From NCBI RefSeq assembly GCF_029227915.1, contig NC_079885.1, positions 7,440,001 to 7,504,000 of the forward strand: DNA of 64,000 nt, written 5' to 3'. The first letter of the stretch is position 1. Each line of letters starts with the position of its first letter. Made by a program: the position numbers and the translations under genes. The notes below the pieces were generated by a model. The model was not told where the DNA came from. It did not search any database and saw nothing but the letters and a program-made list of their open reading frames with translations. Of the stretch, positions 49,334-61,493 are shown one piece after another. This DNA is from Hydractinia symbiolongicarpus. Its lineage: Eukaryota; Cnidaria; Hydrozoa; Anthoathecata; Hydractiniidae.

Positions 49334-49712
49334 TCAGATTTTCGAATTACGTTTACCACTTTCAACTGCTCTAAAAAATTTACGCATTTTGTTTCTTCTG
49401 CAACACGTGTTTCTTTTTGAACCATGTGACAAAGCCGATTTTTTTAATGACCTTGATGTTTGTGACACCACTGTTTTTCCGTTCAGATTTTCTTTGGCAT
49501 TTTTAAACCATATGTGTACGGCTTTTTTGAACTCGATCATAGGTTGCCCTTGTTCGTCAGTCCAAGTTTCAACACCTTTCAGTTGTTCATCAGACAGCAA
49601 GACTTCCTACCTAGCAATTATAGCTAACAAATCCCCGAAGATTTCGTTTGGAGTCACCATTTCGTCCTCCATTGGTTCTGCGTCTTCCCCTTCCCCCTTA
49701 TCTCAAAGTTGA
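49334..49712 (-). pseudogene. Coding-like remnant of unknown family
   Basis: On the - strand an acidic lead (GEGEDAEPMEDEM, then IFGDLLAIIAR) is followed by one stop and then LLSDEQLKGVETWTDEQGQP and HIWFKNAKENLNGK, ending in a Lys/Arg-rich stretch. The frame is continuous across the single stop. Composition looks like protein but I do not recognise the family. Transposon origin is possible given its surroundings. Confidence 0.3.
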
Positions 49713-51002
49713 AATAACTGTGCCTTTAACATTGGGAAAAAGGGGCATAGGACTTTTATGACACTTTTTATGACATTATGCACATGATTTTAGATTTTAA
49801 AAACTGATTTATATTCTTAAATTTACCACGAATTTTCGTCCCTAATAAAAATATTTTATGGCCTAAAGATGCACTCCCTAATTACAAACTTAACAAAAGT
49901 GCCATGCCATGCAAGATTTGCTCATTGAGAAGTCGATAATGGTCACTTCGCATAAAAATTAATCATCAAAGCTACAAAGGTGTTCAGAGTCGAGAGTGTG
50001 AATCAGCCTGTAAAAGTTGCAAAGAAAAAAAAAGTCCGCAATAATCGTGTCCGCAATAATCGTGTACCAAACCAGGGTCGGATGGAGGTATAAGCAAGAT
50101 AAGCGCGCGCTTACTTTTAAAAACGTAGAGAAAAAGCCCACGCGGGTCTTGTGTGTAGTTTTTCTTGTATTATTTAGGAGGTCTGGTAAGGAAGTTGTGT
50201 TTTTGCTTATTGCGCTTAGTCAGTTGCCTAAACAAAGTAGATAAATACTTCTCTGAGCAAACGAAACGAAAAGCAACTTTGCTTTCTCGCTTATTAAAGA
50301 ATAAGCAAGTAAGCGTCTCAAAGTTGATATACTTGCTTTTTTGCATGGAGAGAATGCGGAGATGAAAAACTACTTTGCTATCGCGTATAAGCAAATAAGC
50401 AAAGATAAAGGCAAGGTAGACAGAATTTCTCAACCTTAACAAAATTAATGCAAAGATAAGTCCACTTTGTTTGTGTTTATAAGCAATCAACAATCGATGG
50501 ACGGTGGAGGTACTGTGCTACTACTTTAAGGTTTCTGGATGTCTTTTTCACTATTTCTTATGAATTTTAGGTACCAAGATTTAGTTTTTGGCTGGGGAAG
50601 ATTATTCTAGGGTAGCTATGCTAGGTTTCTCTCTGCAAGAATATCCTGTGAATGAGATACTTACTTATTATTCACTAAACCACCAGTTGAGAATGTGTGC
50701 AAACTAAGTTTTTCCACTGGTTCTGTTCTGTATGAAATTTCTGGGCGGTGCTATACTTTGTGAAAAAATGGGTTTGTATAGCTACTGCTTTGTCTTGTGT
50801 TGTTTTTATCCTTAAACCTTCCCACCACACAAATAAATACATTAAATAAAAAGTTGAGGTAGAATACACTCAAAAATATTCTTAAGTGTTCATGTGGTGG
50901 TTCATTTGTTATTTTATACATAAAAGCTAGGATACACTAGTAGATGGATTTCAATAAAATATTGAGCTAGCATGATGAATGGAAGCGAAAGTTGTATGAA
51001 GG

Positions 51003-51472
51003 ATGGAAAATCCATCAATTTTCAAACCAAGTCATTGTGGTGTTCTTCGCCAAGACGACTGGGCATACGTTATACATAACAATATGGTTAGAAAAAGTGC
51101 TGCTTCATTATCAAAATTGAGGCCAGTCAGGTATACCTATAATAGTATATACATGCTTTTTTCATAAGCCTAACATTATAGTTTTAATCTGGTAAACTTA
51201 CTTATAATTTTTACTTTATAACTCCTTCCTATCAAATGTGTTTTTTTTTTGTTATGCCCATCAGTGTCAGTGGAGATGGTAACTGTCTTTACAGATCTGT
51301 TTCTGTGTTGCTGATTGGTGAAAAATCGCTAGCTTCAATCTTGAGAATTTTGACCTTTTTGGAAATGTATCAAATCATATCAAGAGTATGCAAGTCCACA
51401 TGGTCAAGCATTATGTGCAAAGCAGGAAAAGATACCAATGAGATAAAGTTCCATAATTTTAAAGGCGCGTAA
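51003..51472 (+). pseudogene. OTU-type protein gene fragment, broken by a TIR element
   Basis: Two exons fit: 51003-51130 (starting MENPSIFKPSHCGVLR) and 51266 onward, joined in phase with a GTATAC donor and a TTTTTGTTATGCCCATCAG acceptor. The second reads SVSGDGNCLYRSVSVLLIGE, the DGNC box of OTU-type cysteine proteases or vertnin-like OTU proteins, where Asp and Cys are catalytic residues. The frame enters the left inverted repeat of an element at 51458 and stops at 51472, so the region that would carry the catalytic His is absent. The frame can be followed past the element at 52626 for about 50 codons, but that stretch also reads as an MFS fragment on the other strand. Confidence 0.5.
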
Positions 51473-52625
51473 TCACCCTGTAGGCAACTTTTTTTGAGGC
51501 ACCTACTTTATTGTAAAAATTAAAAGATATATATGAGAAAACATTATCCTGAAAATTTTATTGAAAACTGACAACCAGAACATGTTCAAATGTTTCATAG
51601 AAATAACAAACTCACCCCAATTTCTCTTCGCCTACAGAACCGCCATTGCATTTCATTGCAAGAATCATGCGATAATAAACGCACGGAAAAATCGATCACA
51701 TGGTTGCTGGATTCATGCCATTACAGAAAAAATAAATAAATGAGGGAGAGCATCTGTAGCTGTGTTTCCATCGTAATGCTTTTATAAATGTATCAACAAA
51801 GTTCCGAACATGATAAGTCAGATAAATCAATCGAAGTTTCTGTGTTATTATTTATTATTTAAACGTTTTAACTTACTGAAATCAGACTTCTTTGCAACAC
51901 CTTGTTGTTGTTTCTGAAGACAGCTTCGCCTCACTAGCTGTCTTACTTTTTGCTTATTTTCCTCTGTTCAAACAGTTAGCCGTTTCCTTATGGAGACGGT
52001 ATCAAATCTACACAATTAGAATACCTTAATTTTCAGAAGTTCCCCTTTTATGGTCTAAATTTAATTATCTTCATAGTGCTTCAACTATCTTCAACTATCA
52101 CAATGTGCATTCTACCCCGTTGGATTTATTTGCTTATAATATGCAATAATCCCGGTCATGCTAATAAAAAAGACAGAGCGGGATAAACATTAATTATCAT
52201 AATTATTAACCACAAGACAATGTTGTGATTTCTTCTTTCTGTTTCGGTTTGTCTCTGGTCTCCCAAAACAATGGCGAATAGAATAAAGAGAAAAAATTTT
52301 TTTTTCTGTGTCTTTCCGATAGAAACTCCTGGGATAAAATTTCTTTCCGTGTTTTAATGCCATTGTTTTACAAATAAAAAGTAAGCCAAAAATAAGGCGT
52401 GAAACGGAGCCTACCATAATGGCGATATTATCGAACTCCATCTCAGTACTCATTTAAAGTCTGTTTGCCTACAGTTTCACACGAACATTTTGCGACGGTC
52501 CGCTTATTAGACGGGACTTTTAAATTCTCAAATTTTCAGGAAAGGTATAACTTCGTCTGAACTTTAAAAAAAAAAAAAAAATGCATATGCTAATTTTTTA
52601 AAAAGGGTGATTACGCGCCTTTAAA
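51458..52625. mobile_element. TIR DNA element of 1.17 kb
   Basis: Perfect 22-bp inverted repeats, TTTAAAGGCGCGTAATCACC then CT at the left and the complement at the right (52604-52625). Because TTTAAA is itself palindromic, I cannot tell how much of it is target duplication. The interior has no recognisable transposase. It sits in or beside the OTU-type gene. Confidence 0.85.
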
Positions 52626-52721
52626 GCTGTTACCTTTCCAATGGGACGTTGCGTTGAATACATTCTTGCTGCCTGTCCGGCCATAATTGGTAAAGAGGGC
52701 TGGCAAACACCTTGGAGTGTT

Positions 52722-53027
52722 CTACCAAGTAGAGGAAACTTTACAGATTCCACATCTAACAATTCCACATCTACAGAGTATCAATAATGACTTGCTATGG
52801 CTTTTTGTTTTATTCACATATTTTGGTAGAGTGATACTAGCAGTTATAGCCATGACGTATAACGTAAGGATGGTAAGCGAATAGAAAACATCAGGATATT
52901 GCGTTTGAATGACTTCTTTTAAGTAGCACCACAATGAAGGTATGATCAAAGCATACTCTGCACCAACGAGCGCAGAAACAAAACAGAATGAGTAAATTGT
53001 GCTTTTGCTTGGTTGTTTCTCCGACAT
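52722..53027 (-). CDS. MFS transporter N-terminal fragment (MFSD8-like)
   Basis: Starts at an ATG (MSEKQPSKSTIY) in good context. The first transmembrane segment and loop, SALVGAEYALIIPSLWCYL, fit the SVGxxxVxPSxWxYL start of MFSD8/CLN7-like lysosomal carriers. A second helix (FYSLTILTLYVMAITASI) and a basic loop follow. The frame then degenerates into a short duplicated RCGIVRCGI and stops. Next to it on the same strand (52627-52716) a frameshifted FASPLYQLWPDR / TGSKNV reads like the loop after helix 2 of the same family. It may be a partial pseudogene or a first exon whose remaining exons I could not find. Confidence 0.45.
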   Translation of the reverse strand: MSEKQPSKSTIYSFCFVSALVGAEYALIIPSLWCYLKEVIQTQYPDVFYSLTILTLYVMAITASITLPKYVNKTKSHSKSLLILCRCGIVRCGICKVSSTW

Positions 53028-53144
53028 GTTGTTTGCAAGCTAACAAAAAAAACAACTGTTGAAACAATACAGTTCACTTAATTTGAGTACACCTCGTATA
53101 GAAATGAAGAAAAGAATGAGTAGTAGGGTGTGTTATCAGATAAT

Positions 53145-53193
53145 AATTAAATTAAATTAAATTAAATTAAATTAAATTAAATTAAATTAAAAA
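53145..53193 (+). repeat. AAATT microsatellite
   Basis: About nine perfect ATTAA units. Confidence 0.95.
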
Positions 53194-56100
53194 TACAATT
53201 ATTGATTGGAATGTTTGATTTCCGTACTGTTATGATGAAATGCAAACAACAATTTATATTTAACTAGGGTCATTGTCAATCATCGATAAAATAAGAGATA
53301 TTTCATCTGAGAAAGAGTTTTATTCCCTCTAAGAACTTTGAAATGTTTCGATAAGTTTTATAAAACTTGTTAGTAAATTGTTGCATTAACTTTTTTTGTT
53401 GATATTTTTTGTGACGCAGTTTAAGTAAATCATACGCATTTTAAATGGAATGTGATTTTTCTTGCTAATGTTATTTACGAAACAACCCTGGCGTCAGTTT
53501 TATTTTTGTAATGACAAATGCAACGAGCTGCAATTGCAGGAAAAACACGGGTTTATAAAAACACTGAACTTGAAAGAAGCTATTTAACCAACAACAACAA
53601 TAATAATGGTATAAAAACACATAAAAATTTGCTCATTCCCAATCACGCACAAGAACTCCAATCAACTATGACTAAGCTCTATTTTATCACTAAAACAATT
53701 GGTACAATACAGTATCATTAAAATTACTTTGTGGCTGTATACATGAGTCAGTTATTTTCAGATTTTTTTTAAGAAAAGAATAGCTTGGTAGGAGGGAATT
53801 AAACTTATTGAGGTGAAACTAACACTTCTGCAACGAACCTTCATTTCATTGGCCATATGATTATATCTTTCAAGTAATTTACGATAAAATAAATGTCATT
53901 TACGTTCTTTTTTCATAAGTATAATTTGTTTATTAACCACGCTTTTTACATTGTTAGCACGCCGCCACATCTTCGTCCCCAGGGTTTGGTGCCTGATGTC
54001 AAAATGTCAAAAAAAAAATAGTTTTGTACATCTATCTGTGTTGGAATTTTTAAAGGGAGCGTAGCTACGTACACACTATCCTTCAGCAAAAGCGTTGCAG
54101 ACGAAATAATTTAAAAACTGAGTGTTCCAGTTTTTGCTATGTTTATACCGAAATATGATTATTTTAAACAGCTAATTCGTATCCTTGTCCCCAGGGTTTG
54201 TTGCCTATTTCAGAGTCTTGATGTCAAAATAGGTTCATCTCTACGTCGATTAAGTTGCTTTACAAAGCTAAAGCCTTTCTCTATTTTTCGCATAACGGAA
54301 AAAGAAATGCCTAAAATGCGGAGTTAAAAATAAAATATATTATTGGTTTATCCTCCTCGTCCCGAAGACCCCTTGAACCCTGAACCATTATTACGGAGCG
54401 GCCGCTATCAAATTAATCCGATGCACTGTGAACGAAGTTGGTGATTATTTCTCCGCCTTTTCATGATCAGCCATGGTGGCGAATAATCAAAGCATTGCAT
54501 AAGAACGAGGTTAGTTTAGATAAAGTTCAGGACGCCCAGTTGTTTTACACTTGATGTTATATCAATAAATGTTGGCGTTAAAATTTTTGACTGCCATATT
54601 GAAAGAATCGTAGTGGATAGAAAGATATAGAGGGTATTAGTAGTGGTGGTGTGAGAAAAATTATTTTTATTGATTAAGTGCGTGGAAACGTCTTGTTTCT
54701 TACTCCTCTAAAAACTTTGCATTCTGTACTGTAAGATTTAATATGTTTGCCCAGTTTACTGAAACTTCATAAAACTTAGACGATTATTTCCCTACAAAAG
54801 TTACCCAGCTTTTCATAGCCAGATATTATATAGGTATGATGTTATAGCTAGCTATGTGCATAGCTGGCTATAATATAACTAGGAGGGATGATGTGCTGCC
54901 CAGCTATTATCGTTTTTATTGTCACACTCCCTTGCTAATAAGATTTTATCTTTCATTTAGTATACATTTATAATAAACATATTCTGGCTCAACCCAGCGT
55001 ACTAGCAGTTTAACAAATTGTTTATTGTTTTGGTTTGTCTGTTAAGTTTCATATTAGTATTGTAGGTTTATCATTTCTCGAACATATTCAAGAAATGATA
55101 AACCTACAATAGTAACCACAAATTGTTTGTTGGTATAGTATCGGCTCTAGCATAATTAATTTCTTTAAGAAGGTAAAGACACCACTAAATATGCTGCTGT
55201 GTTTACGAAAATGTTTTTTCACAGGTCACACATTAACATAAATAAAATTATTTAGTATGTGTAGCTTAGCTCTTTTCTCTAAGAAAATAGATTCAAGGTT
55301 CTTAAAATTGTTTTGATCCTCTTTGGAACTAACAGAGCAAGTTTAGGCCTCTATCAATTATTTTGATGATGACAATGGTAAACTTGTAAGGTTATGTTGT
55401 CTGGGTTATCCTCAGAAAAATAAAACGAAGTCATTTATTACTTGTAAAGCCTTCTATATATATTTAAAACTTTTTTAACTTTCTTAGATCACCAGGTCAA
55501 GTTATTGTGGTAAATCAATCAAGTATTAAGCATATGTTAGGGAGTGCAGCTTAACTGGTCAAATATGTTATTACATTGAAACAAAATGTGGCTTCAAACA
55601 AATCATGGCCGCTTTATTTATCCACAATTCGATTGCTTTTAATTATTTTTTGATTATAATACATAGTTAATACATATATCTATTGCCCTCTTACGGTAGA
55701 ATGCTTAAATTCGGAAACTCAAGCATAATACAAAACATTTTTTATGACTTGTCCAACAAGAGCACCCTATAAAAATGTTTTTGCATAAAATTTTTGAAAG
55801 TTTACACTTCTAAACACAAATGAATGAAAACACCCATATACCCGACGTGGATAACAATGTGGCAATATTAACAGAACATTTTTTGAATTAAAAAAAACAA
55901 CAACAATTATCCGTAGCTGCAACTGTAACTTTCTTACAGACCATAATTTCAAAATAAAGCTCAAGGGTACTTATGAATAAGCAGGCTTTTACTTTGGATG
56001 ATTGCATTGCTTTTATTACATTTTGTTAAATATATATAAGTATATTGAAATATGTAAAGTCCGCTCTTAAACAATGAAGATGATAGTTGAGAAAAAAACA

Positions 56101-57640
56101 ATTCCAATGCATTTTTAATCTTATATTCCTAAAACTCTATAAATTAACTAAGTTAGCCAATTTAGCCTATCTGGTCATTTCGTTTGCCTGTCATGATGCG
56201 CGCGTGCATACGGAACTTTTAAACATTCGCAGCTCTTCTATATGCTATAATTGTATTTTCTACCACGAAACGAGTGCAATTTTTCATTATATTTTTTCAA
56301 TTCTACAGTACCAAAAGCTTATATTTTTTTCCTGATTAATTAATATTTCGTTAAGTAACAATGTTATTGTTTTCTTGGAAAACGAGAAGTTCTTGGTATA
56401 GTTAAAAACCAAGGAACATTCAATCATAAACAATCATAAACATTCACAGTTCAATTACTCATCTTTTTTATCTCGCTGAGGCTAGATGTGCATATTTTTT
56501 TACACTTTTTCAGCCTCCAATTAGCTATTTGAAAAACAAGAAAATATATAGTCACATTTACGAGCGATAATAAATATATTTGAATTGGAAATAGATCATG
56601 TTGAAATTACCTTTATGTAAAAATATTTAAGTATAAAGGAAAAGAAAACTGTTCGGAAATAATTGTTTCTTAGAAATTCTAGGCTCCCGTTATTTTGCTC
56701 CTTTAATCCATGAAGGAATTGAGGCTGAGTACGTTTTTAATATGTTCTTATTTTTTAGCGAAATCTCTGCCTCAATGTTCTTATAAACTACATTCTTATG
56801 TTAAGAAGTTACTATGTGCGGAGCCTCTGCTATGTGTCCACGTAGAAGGGGGACACTGGTAAATACCCTAAATAAAAAGGCAGAGGGTAGAGTGGAGGCA
56901 GCTTTTGACGGTTTAAAATAGCTCCGTGTAATTCAGCCGACAACGTAAAAATAAAAAGCAAAATTTAGCATTTTCAAAAAAAGTATGGAAGAGCATAAAT
57001 TCTTAACAGAAAATTTGTTTTCCACTAAAATGAAAAAAGAAAAACGTCAATTTAAGTCTTAACAAGTAATAAAGATAAAATTAACACAAATTGGTCAAAA
57101 CTCCATAACAATTAAGCTAAAATAGAAAATATGTTTTACGCAGTTGTGTAATGGCGAGATCGCTCGCTATGCGTAACCAATATTAACTTTAAATAGGACA
57201 AGGTTCTATTTTAAGGCGCTTAATGGTCACAGAGTCAACACGAATCAAGGTAAAACACTCTTTCAACTGCCCTTTCTTTTCAGTAGGTGCAATGTATTTA
57301 GTAGAATTTTTGTCTTTGTTAAAAACAATTTTTTTAAATTTCAGCTAGCTTGTTTGATAGCTTGCAAAATCAACCATTTTTTAACTTGTATAAAAAGAAG
57401 AAAATCGGTATACTGTGAAAGAAAAGCAGCTTCTCTTACTCGCTTTGTGATTGGTAGTTTAATCTTATGTGATTTTTTTCTCGCAAGAACCGAAGAAAAG
57501 TTGAAGAAGTCTAAATATGAGGAAAGCAAATAATATTTATTTGCTCATCTTTAATATTTATAATCTTGAGAATCAATAGAGCATGCAACCGAACAAACAG
57601 AAGAAAACATGCAAGCATGCTCAATGTGATCAGCTACAAC
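53194..57640. other. Intergenic DNA upstream of the VWA gene
   Basis: No supported gene. Contains the fold-back hairpin at 55059-55110 and its flanking repeat, otherwise AT-rich sequence. Confidence 0.4.
55028..55110 (+). repeat. Dispersed repeat ending in a 20-bp perfect hairpin
   Basis: Arms 55059-55078 (ATTGTAGGTTTATCATTTCT) and 55091-55110 are perfect reverse complements around a 12-base loop, which itself can pair further after one mismatch. The left part is homologous to 42643-42704. It could be the junction of two inverted element ends or a small hairpin RNA source. Confidence 0.8.
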
Positions 57641-59699
57641 ATGGCAGCTCAGCTACGATCAACATTGTATTGCATGTGCATTGTTTTTGGATATTTAAAG
57701 GCAATTCCGTGGACAGAAAGAAAAGGTAAAATGACATTCTTTATGTATTTTTGGATATGCTTGAATAGGTTTTTTATGATAAGTATTTTAACATAAAGAT
57801 CAACGGCAGCTATTTCTTATTTTCATTTTACATTTTAGCATATTTTTCTTTACGTAAACTCATAAACTTTTATTTAACGACGTATTTTTAGCATTTTATG
57901 GTATTATTCACGTGTTTTTTTTAAAATAAGAATAAATGTTTTACAGCAAATCTAACAGCATTCTAAAAATGCAAAAATATGCCCATCGTGATGGTAAATT
58001 ATCATCAGAAATGTTGTTACTCTTAAATGAAAAGTATTGAGAAACAAGACGTTGGCCCTGCAAAAGATTCACGAGTCGTACCTATTCTGCTTATTATCGC
58101 CAAGAATTGCTATTTAGTGCAGGTTGTAGCGATACGTCAATCGATGTAACTCTAATAACGTCATCGATTTTGCTAAAGTGGGTAAAAATTAAAATTGAGA
58201 TTTGTGAATTGCTTAGTATTTGGGCACACTAATATGACAAAAAAATAAAGTCTCAAGATATGCTAAAAATATAAGCTTATAAAAACAACTGCGTTCAATT
58301 TAAAAAATTTGAAAAAGACAAAATAACAAAGCACAAACATAAGCCTAGAAAAAGTTATGGAAAAAAGTTGAACAGGGAGGGGGAAAATTTGGTGCAATTT
58401 CATTGTTAGACATTTCTTATTGTTCCACGGCATTTTTCCGATATTTTACGATATGCGCTGATCAATAGCTTACTTTTTCTGAGAAAATTAATTACACTAA
58501 ATCTAACTTTTAAAGTTTCAAAAAGCAAGAACTATTCGCGAACATTTCCTACATGGGTCGTTTAAGATAAATTATTGGTGCAACTTATTAACTATTTTGT
58601 CTCATTTTTTCGAAATGGCGGAACAGTATCATCTAACAAGTGTTATGCAGCCGGTAGATAAAGTTTCACTTTATGGGTGTAGTGTAGTGCAAGCGAACAA
58701 CCTTTAAATGCGCTAGTTACACGGCCGCGAGGGTCTTGAGCTGGTCCTAGATCGGATAGAGCCGGGCTCACGTCAGCAAAGTTAGTATCGTTTATGCATC
58801 TATCCAAATAACCTCAGTTCTATATTCGTTTTGAGCAATCACAAGTTTTACTAGTTCAGAGTGTGTGTTACTTACATGCAAGCGACGTTCTTGATTAATT
58901 GTGGTTATGATGATCGAAATTCCACCCTTCTCTCCACGAATTTATGTTCTGTAGTTCAAGGCAAAAATTTTTTTTCTTCATATTTATTTAAATTTTTAGC
59001 CTTAGTTCATAAAAATTTCATTTAACACAAAACTCGTCATTACAAGAATAAAATATGTTTTGTTTTATTTTCCAAGGTGGCAAATTAAATTCTGTTCGAG
59101 AAAATACAACATGCACAAAGGAAATCGACATCGTTTTATTAATTGACTCCTCCAGAAGTGTCCAAGAGAAATGGAATGACATTATTGATGCTGCGCAGAC
59201 ACTTCAAGCAGATTTCGAAATAGATGACAACGCCACGCGGGTTGGCATCATTGATATTGGTGTCGTTGCAAATGTGTACAAGCATCTAGATTCGAACAAC
59301 ACAAATGAGGAAACATTTCAGTTGTTGGAACAATTACGAGAGAAGCATCAGAATGATAATATCAGTCTTGAGGACGGTATATTCATGGCCGTAAAACTAC
59401 TTTCGGCAGCTACACCATTACGATCGGATACTAAGAAAGTTATACTTCTGTATACTGATGCGGAATTTGCACCCAACGAGGATCAAAGAATAATGGTAAA
59501 AAGTAATTTTACACACTTTTTATGATTGATTTATTGATTGAATGATTGATTGATTATTAAATGGATTGATGATTGATTAATTATTTAATGGACTTATTGA
59601 TTGATCGATCTATCGATTGATTGATCGATTGATTGACCGATTGATTGATTAATTGATTGAGTGGTTGATTGATGGGTTGATTGACTAGTTGACCGATTA

Positions 59700-59759
<60 letters not shown>

Positions 59760-61493
59760 CCTGACTGACTGATTGATTGATTGATTGATTTGGAAAACAT
59801 CTTTTTCCAAAAAAGGCAAGGTTTTTTTCTTAGTTTATATCATTTAAAACCTTTTTTTTTCTTTTACATTTTTAGGAGTACATCCGATACCTGAACTACA
59901 CTGACGTCACAGTTATAGCATGTATCTATGATAGCGTCGCTAATTCAAAAATTGATGAAATTCAAAGAGCTGGTCATATTCATGTCCACCATTTTTCAAA
60001 CAACTCTCAGTTTCCAGAAGACGAAGTACGCAAAGAAATATGTTCAGGTTGGTCCCAAAAAATTAAATATTAAAAGATTTTAACAATGATGAGAAAATAA
60101 ATGAAATGTCTAGCCGATAGATTCTAAATACTCAAAATTAATTTTAAATAAGTTTTAAGTTTAATTTTTGGTTTCAAACAGTTTCGTTATAGTTAAACTC
60201 ATAAAACTATAGCGGAAGAACTCCCCTAACAGATTTGTAACGAGGTGGTAATATAATAATATGGATATATCTTTTGACCTATCCATTTTCAAAGACAATT
60301 CGTGGCTAGCATGTATTAGAACAAAAATTGGTCAGAGCATCTCCAACTGTTTTGTTAACAAAATTTAATCACAAATTGATTCCAAACAGTAAAATGAACT
60401 CTTTTCCAGCTCGTTATTTCTACAAAAGCACTTCATATTCATTGTTGAAAATTCCAGAAAGTTAAGAAATAGTATATAGCTAGAGAATTTATTGATCACT
60501 AGTAAATAAGGTTTGGCCAAACTAATACCGGTTACGATTGGATTTTAAATATGTGTTATTGTTTTGCTTTTCAATCTAAATTGATTGAACAATTGATAAA
60601 AGTAAACATAAAAATAATCTTTTGAGACCTTCTCAAGTATAAGTCCCTAATTCCACCCTTCTGTTCATATCAACAGTACTTTCCATGCTTGACTAAATGC
60701 ATTTTTTTAGAGATTCACTTTTGACCCTACTCTGTATGCATAACCATGAGGAAAATATCTAATGAGGTTGTAACAATGTAAAAAAATTCCCAAAAATAAT
60801 TACTTGACTGTTTTAGTCTCTATTTTAGATAAAAAAGAATCCGTGCCAAGAAATGATACACTTTCTTTCCCAACACAAACACCAACTACAACTCAATCGT
60901 CAACGCCATCCTTGAATACCTCACAACCAATGATAAATCCATTTTTGTTATTGCCTCAATGTAAGTCTTTTAATTAACCGTACATTGAATTAACGCAGAC
61001 TCTCAGTGTATGAGACTTGTTGAAATCAAGTACATTTACAGAAATCCTTTGTTAGTATTAATATTTAAAAAATGCAAACCAATTCACTCGCTTAAAGGTC
61101 CCCTTTGCTCAAATCTTAATTTATATGTTCATATAAAACTAACCTGCATCAAAAGCTTGGAGGCAGTGGGTTGGAGAGGGCGGGGTCAAGCGGGAAGGCT
61201 TAGCCCTCCAGCCCACTTTTTTTTCCAAGAATAATATTTTTTTTTAAAAAAAAGTAGAATATCGCACCCCAAAACAAATCTGATGTACTGATCTTGAAAT
61301 TCCAATGCATTTTCTAGCAATCTAGAGTGCTACTTTTCAATATCTTCTATTAGGCCTTCTTATGGCAATGATTAAAGGTGATCTTCTGTAAAAATGCTAT
61401 TGACAGTTTACATTGATATTCCTTGTTAGTATTTGTGCATTTATATTACAGTTGATGCGTCAGAACCGGTTGTTCATTTGGTTACTGACAAAG
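57641..61493 (+). CDS. Secreted VWA-domain protein with Ser/Thr-rich linker
   Basis: Exons 57641-57725, 59077-59495, 59876-60047, 60829-60960 and 61452-61493 join with consistent phases (1, 0, 1, 1). Exon 1 gives a signal peptide (MAAQLRSTLYCMCIVFGYLKA); an upstream in-frame ATG at 57617 would lengthen it. Exon 2 begins the VWA domain: DIVLLIDSSRSVQ has the MIDAS DxSxS motif, followed by RVGIIDIG and VILLYTDAEF. Exon 3 completes the domain (VTVIACIYDS). Exon 4 is a Thr/Ser/Pro-rich stalk (TQTPTTTQSSTPS), probably O-glycosylated. Exon 5 ends in phase 1, matching the CAP exon at 63801, so the two probably form one protein. VWA domains bind matrix or other proteins, often through a MIDAS metal. 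Confidence 0.82.
59523..59791 (+). repeat. TTGA tetranucleotide microsatellite
   Basis: About 270 bases of mostly GATT units with scattered substitutions, uninterrupted in its central part (59700-59758). It lies in the intron between the two VWA exons. Confidence 0.95.

Noticed and set aside
59594-59800. Ser/Gln/Asn-rich NQSINQS repeat protein on - strand
   Set aside because: Translation of the TTGA microsatellite in an intron.
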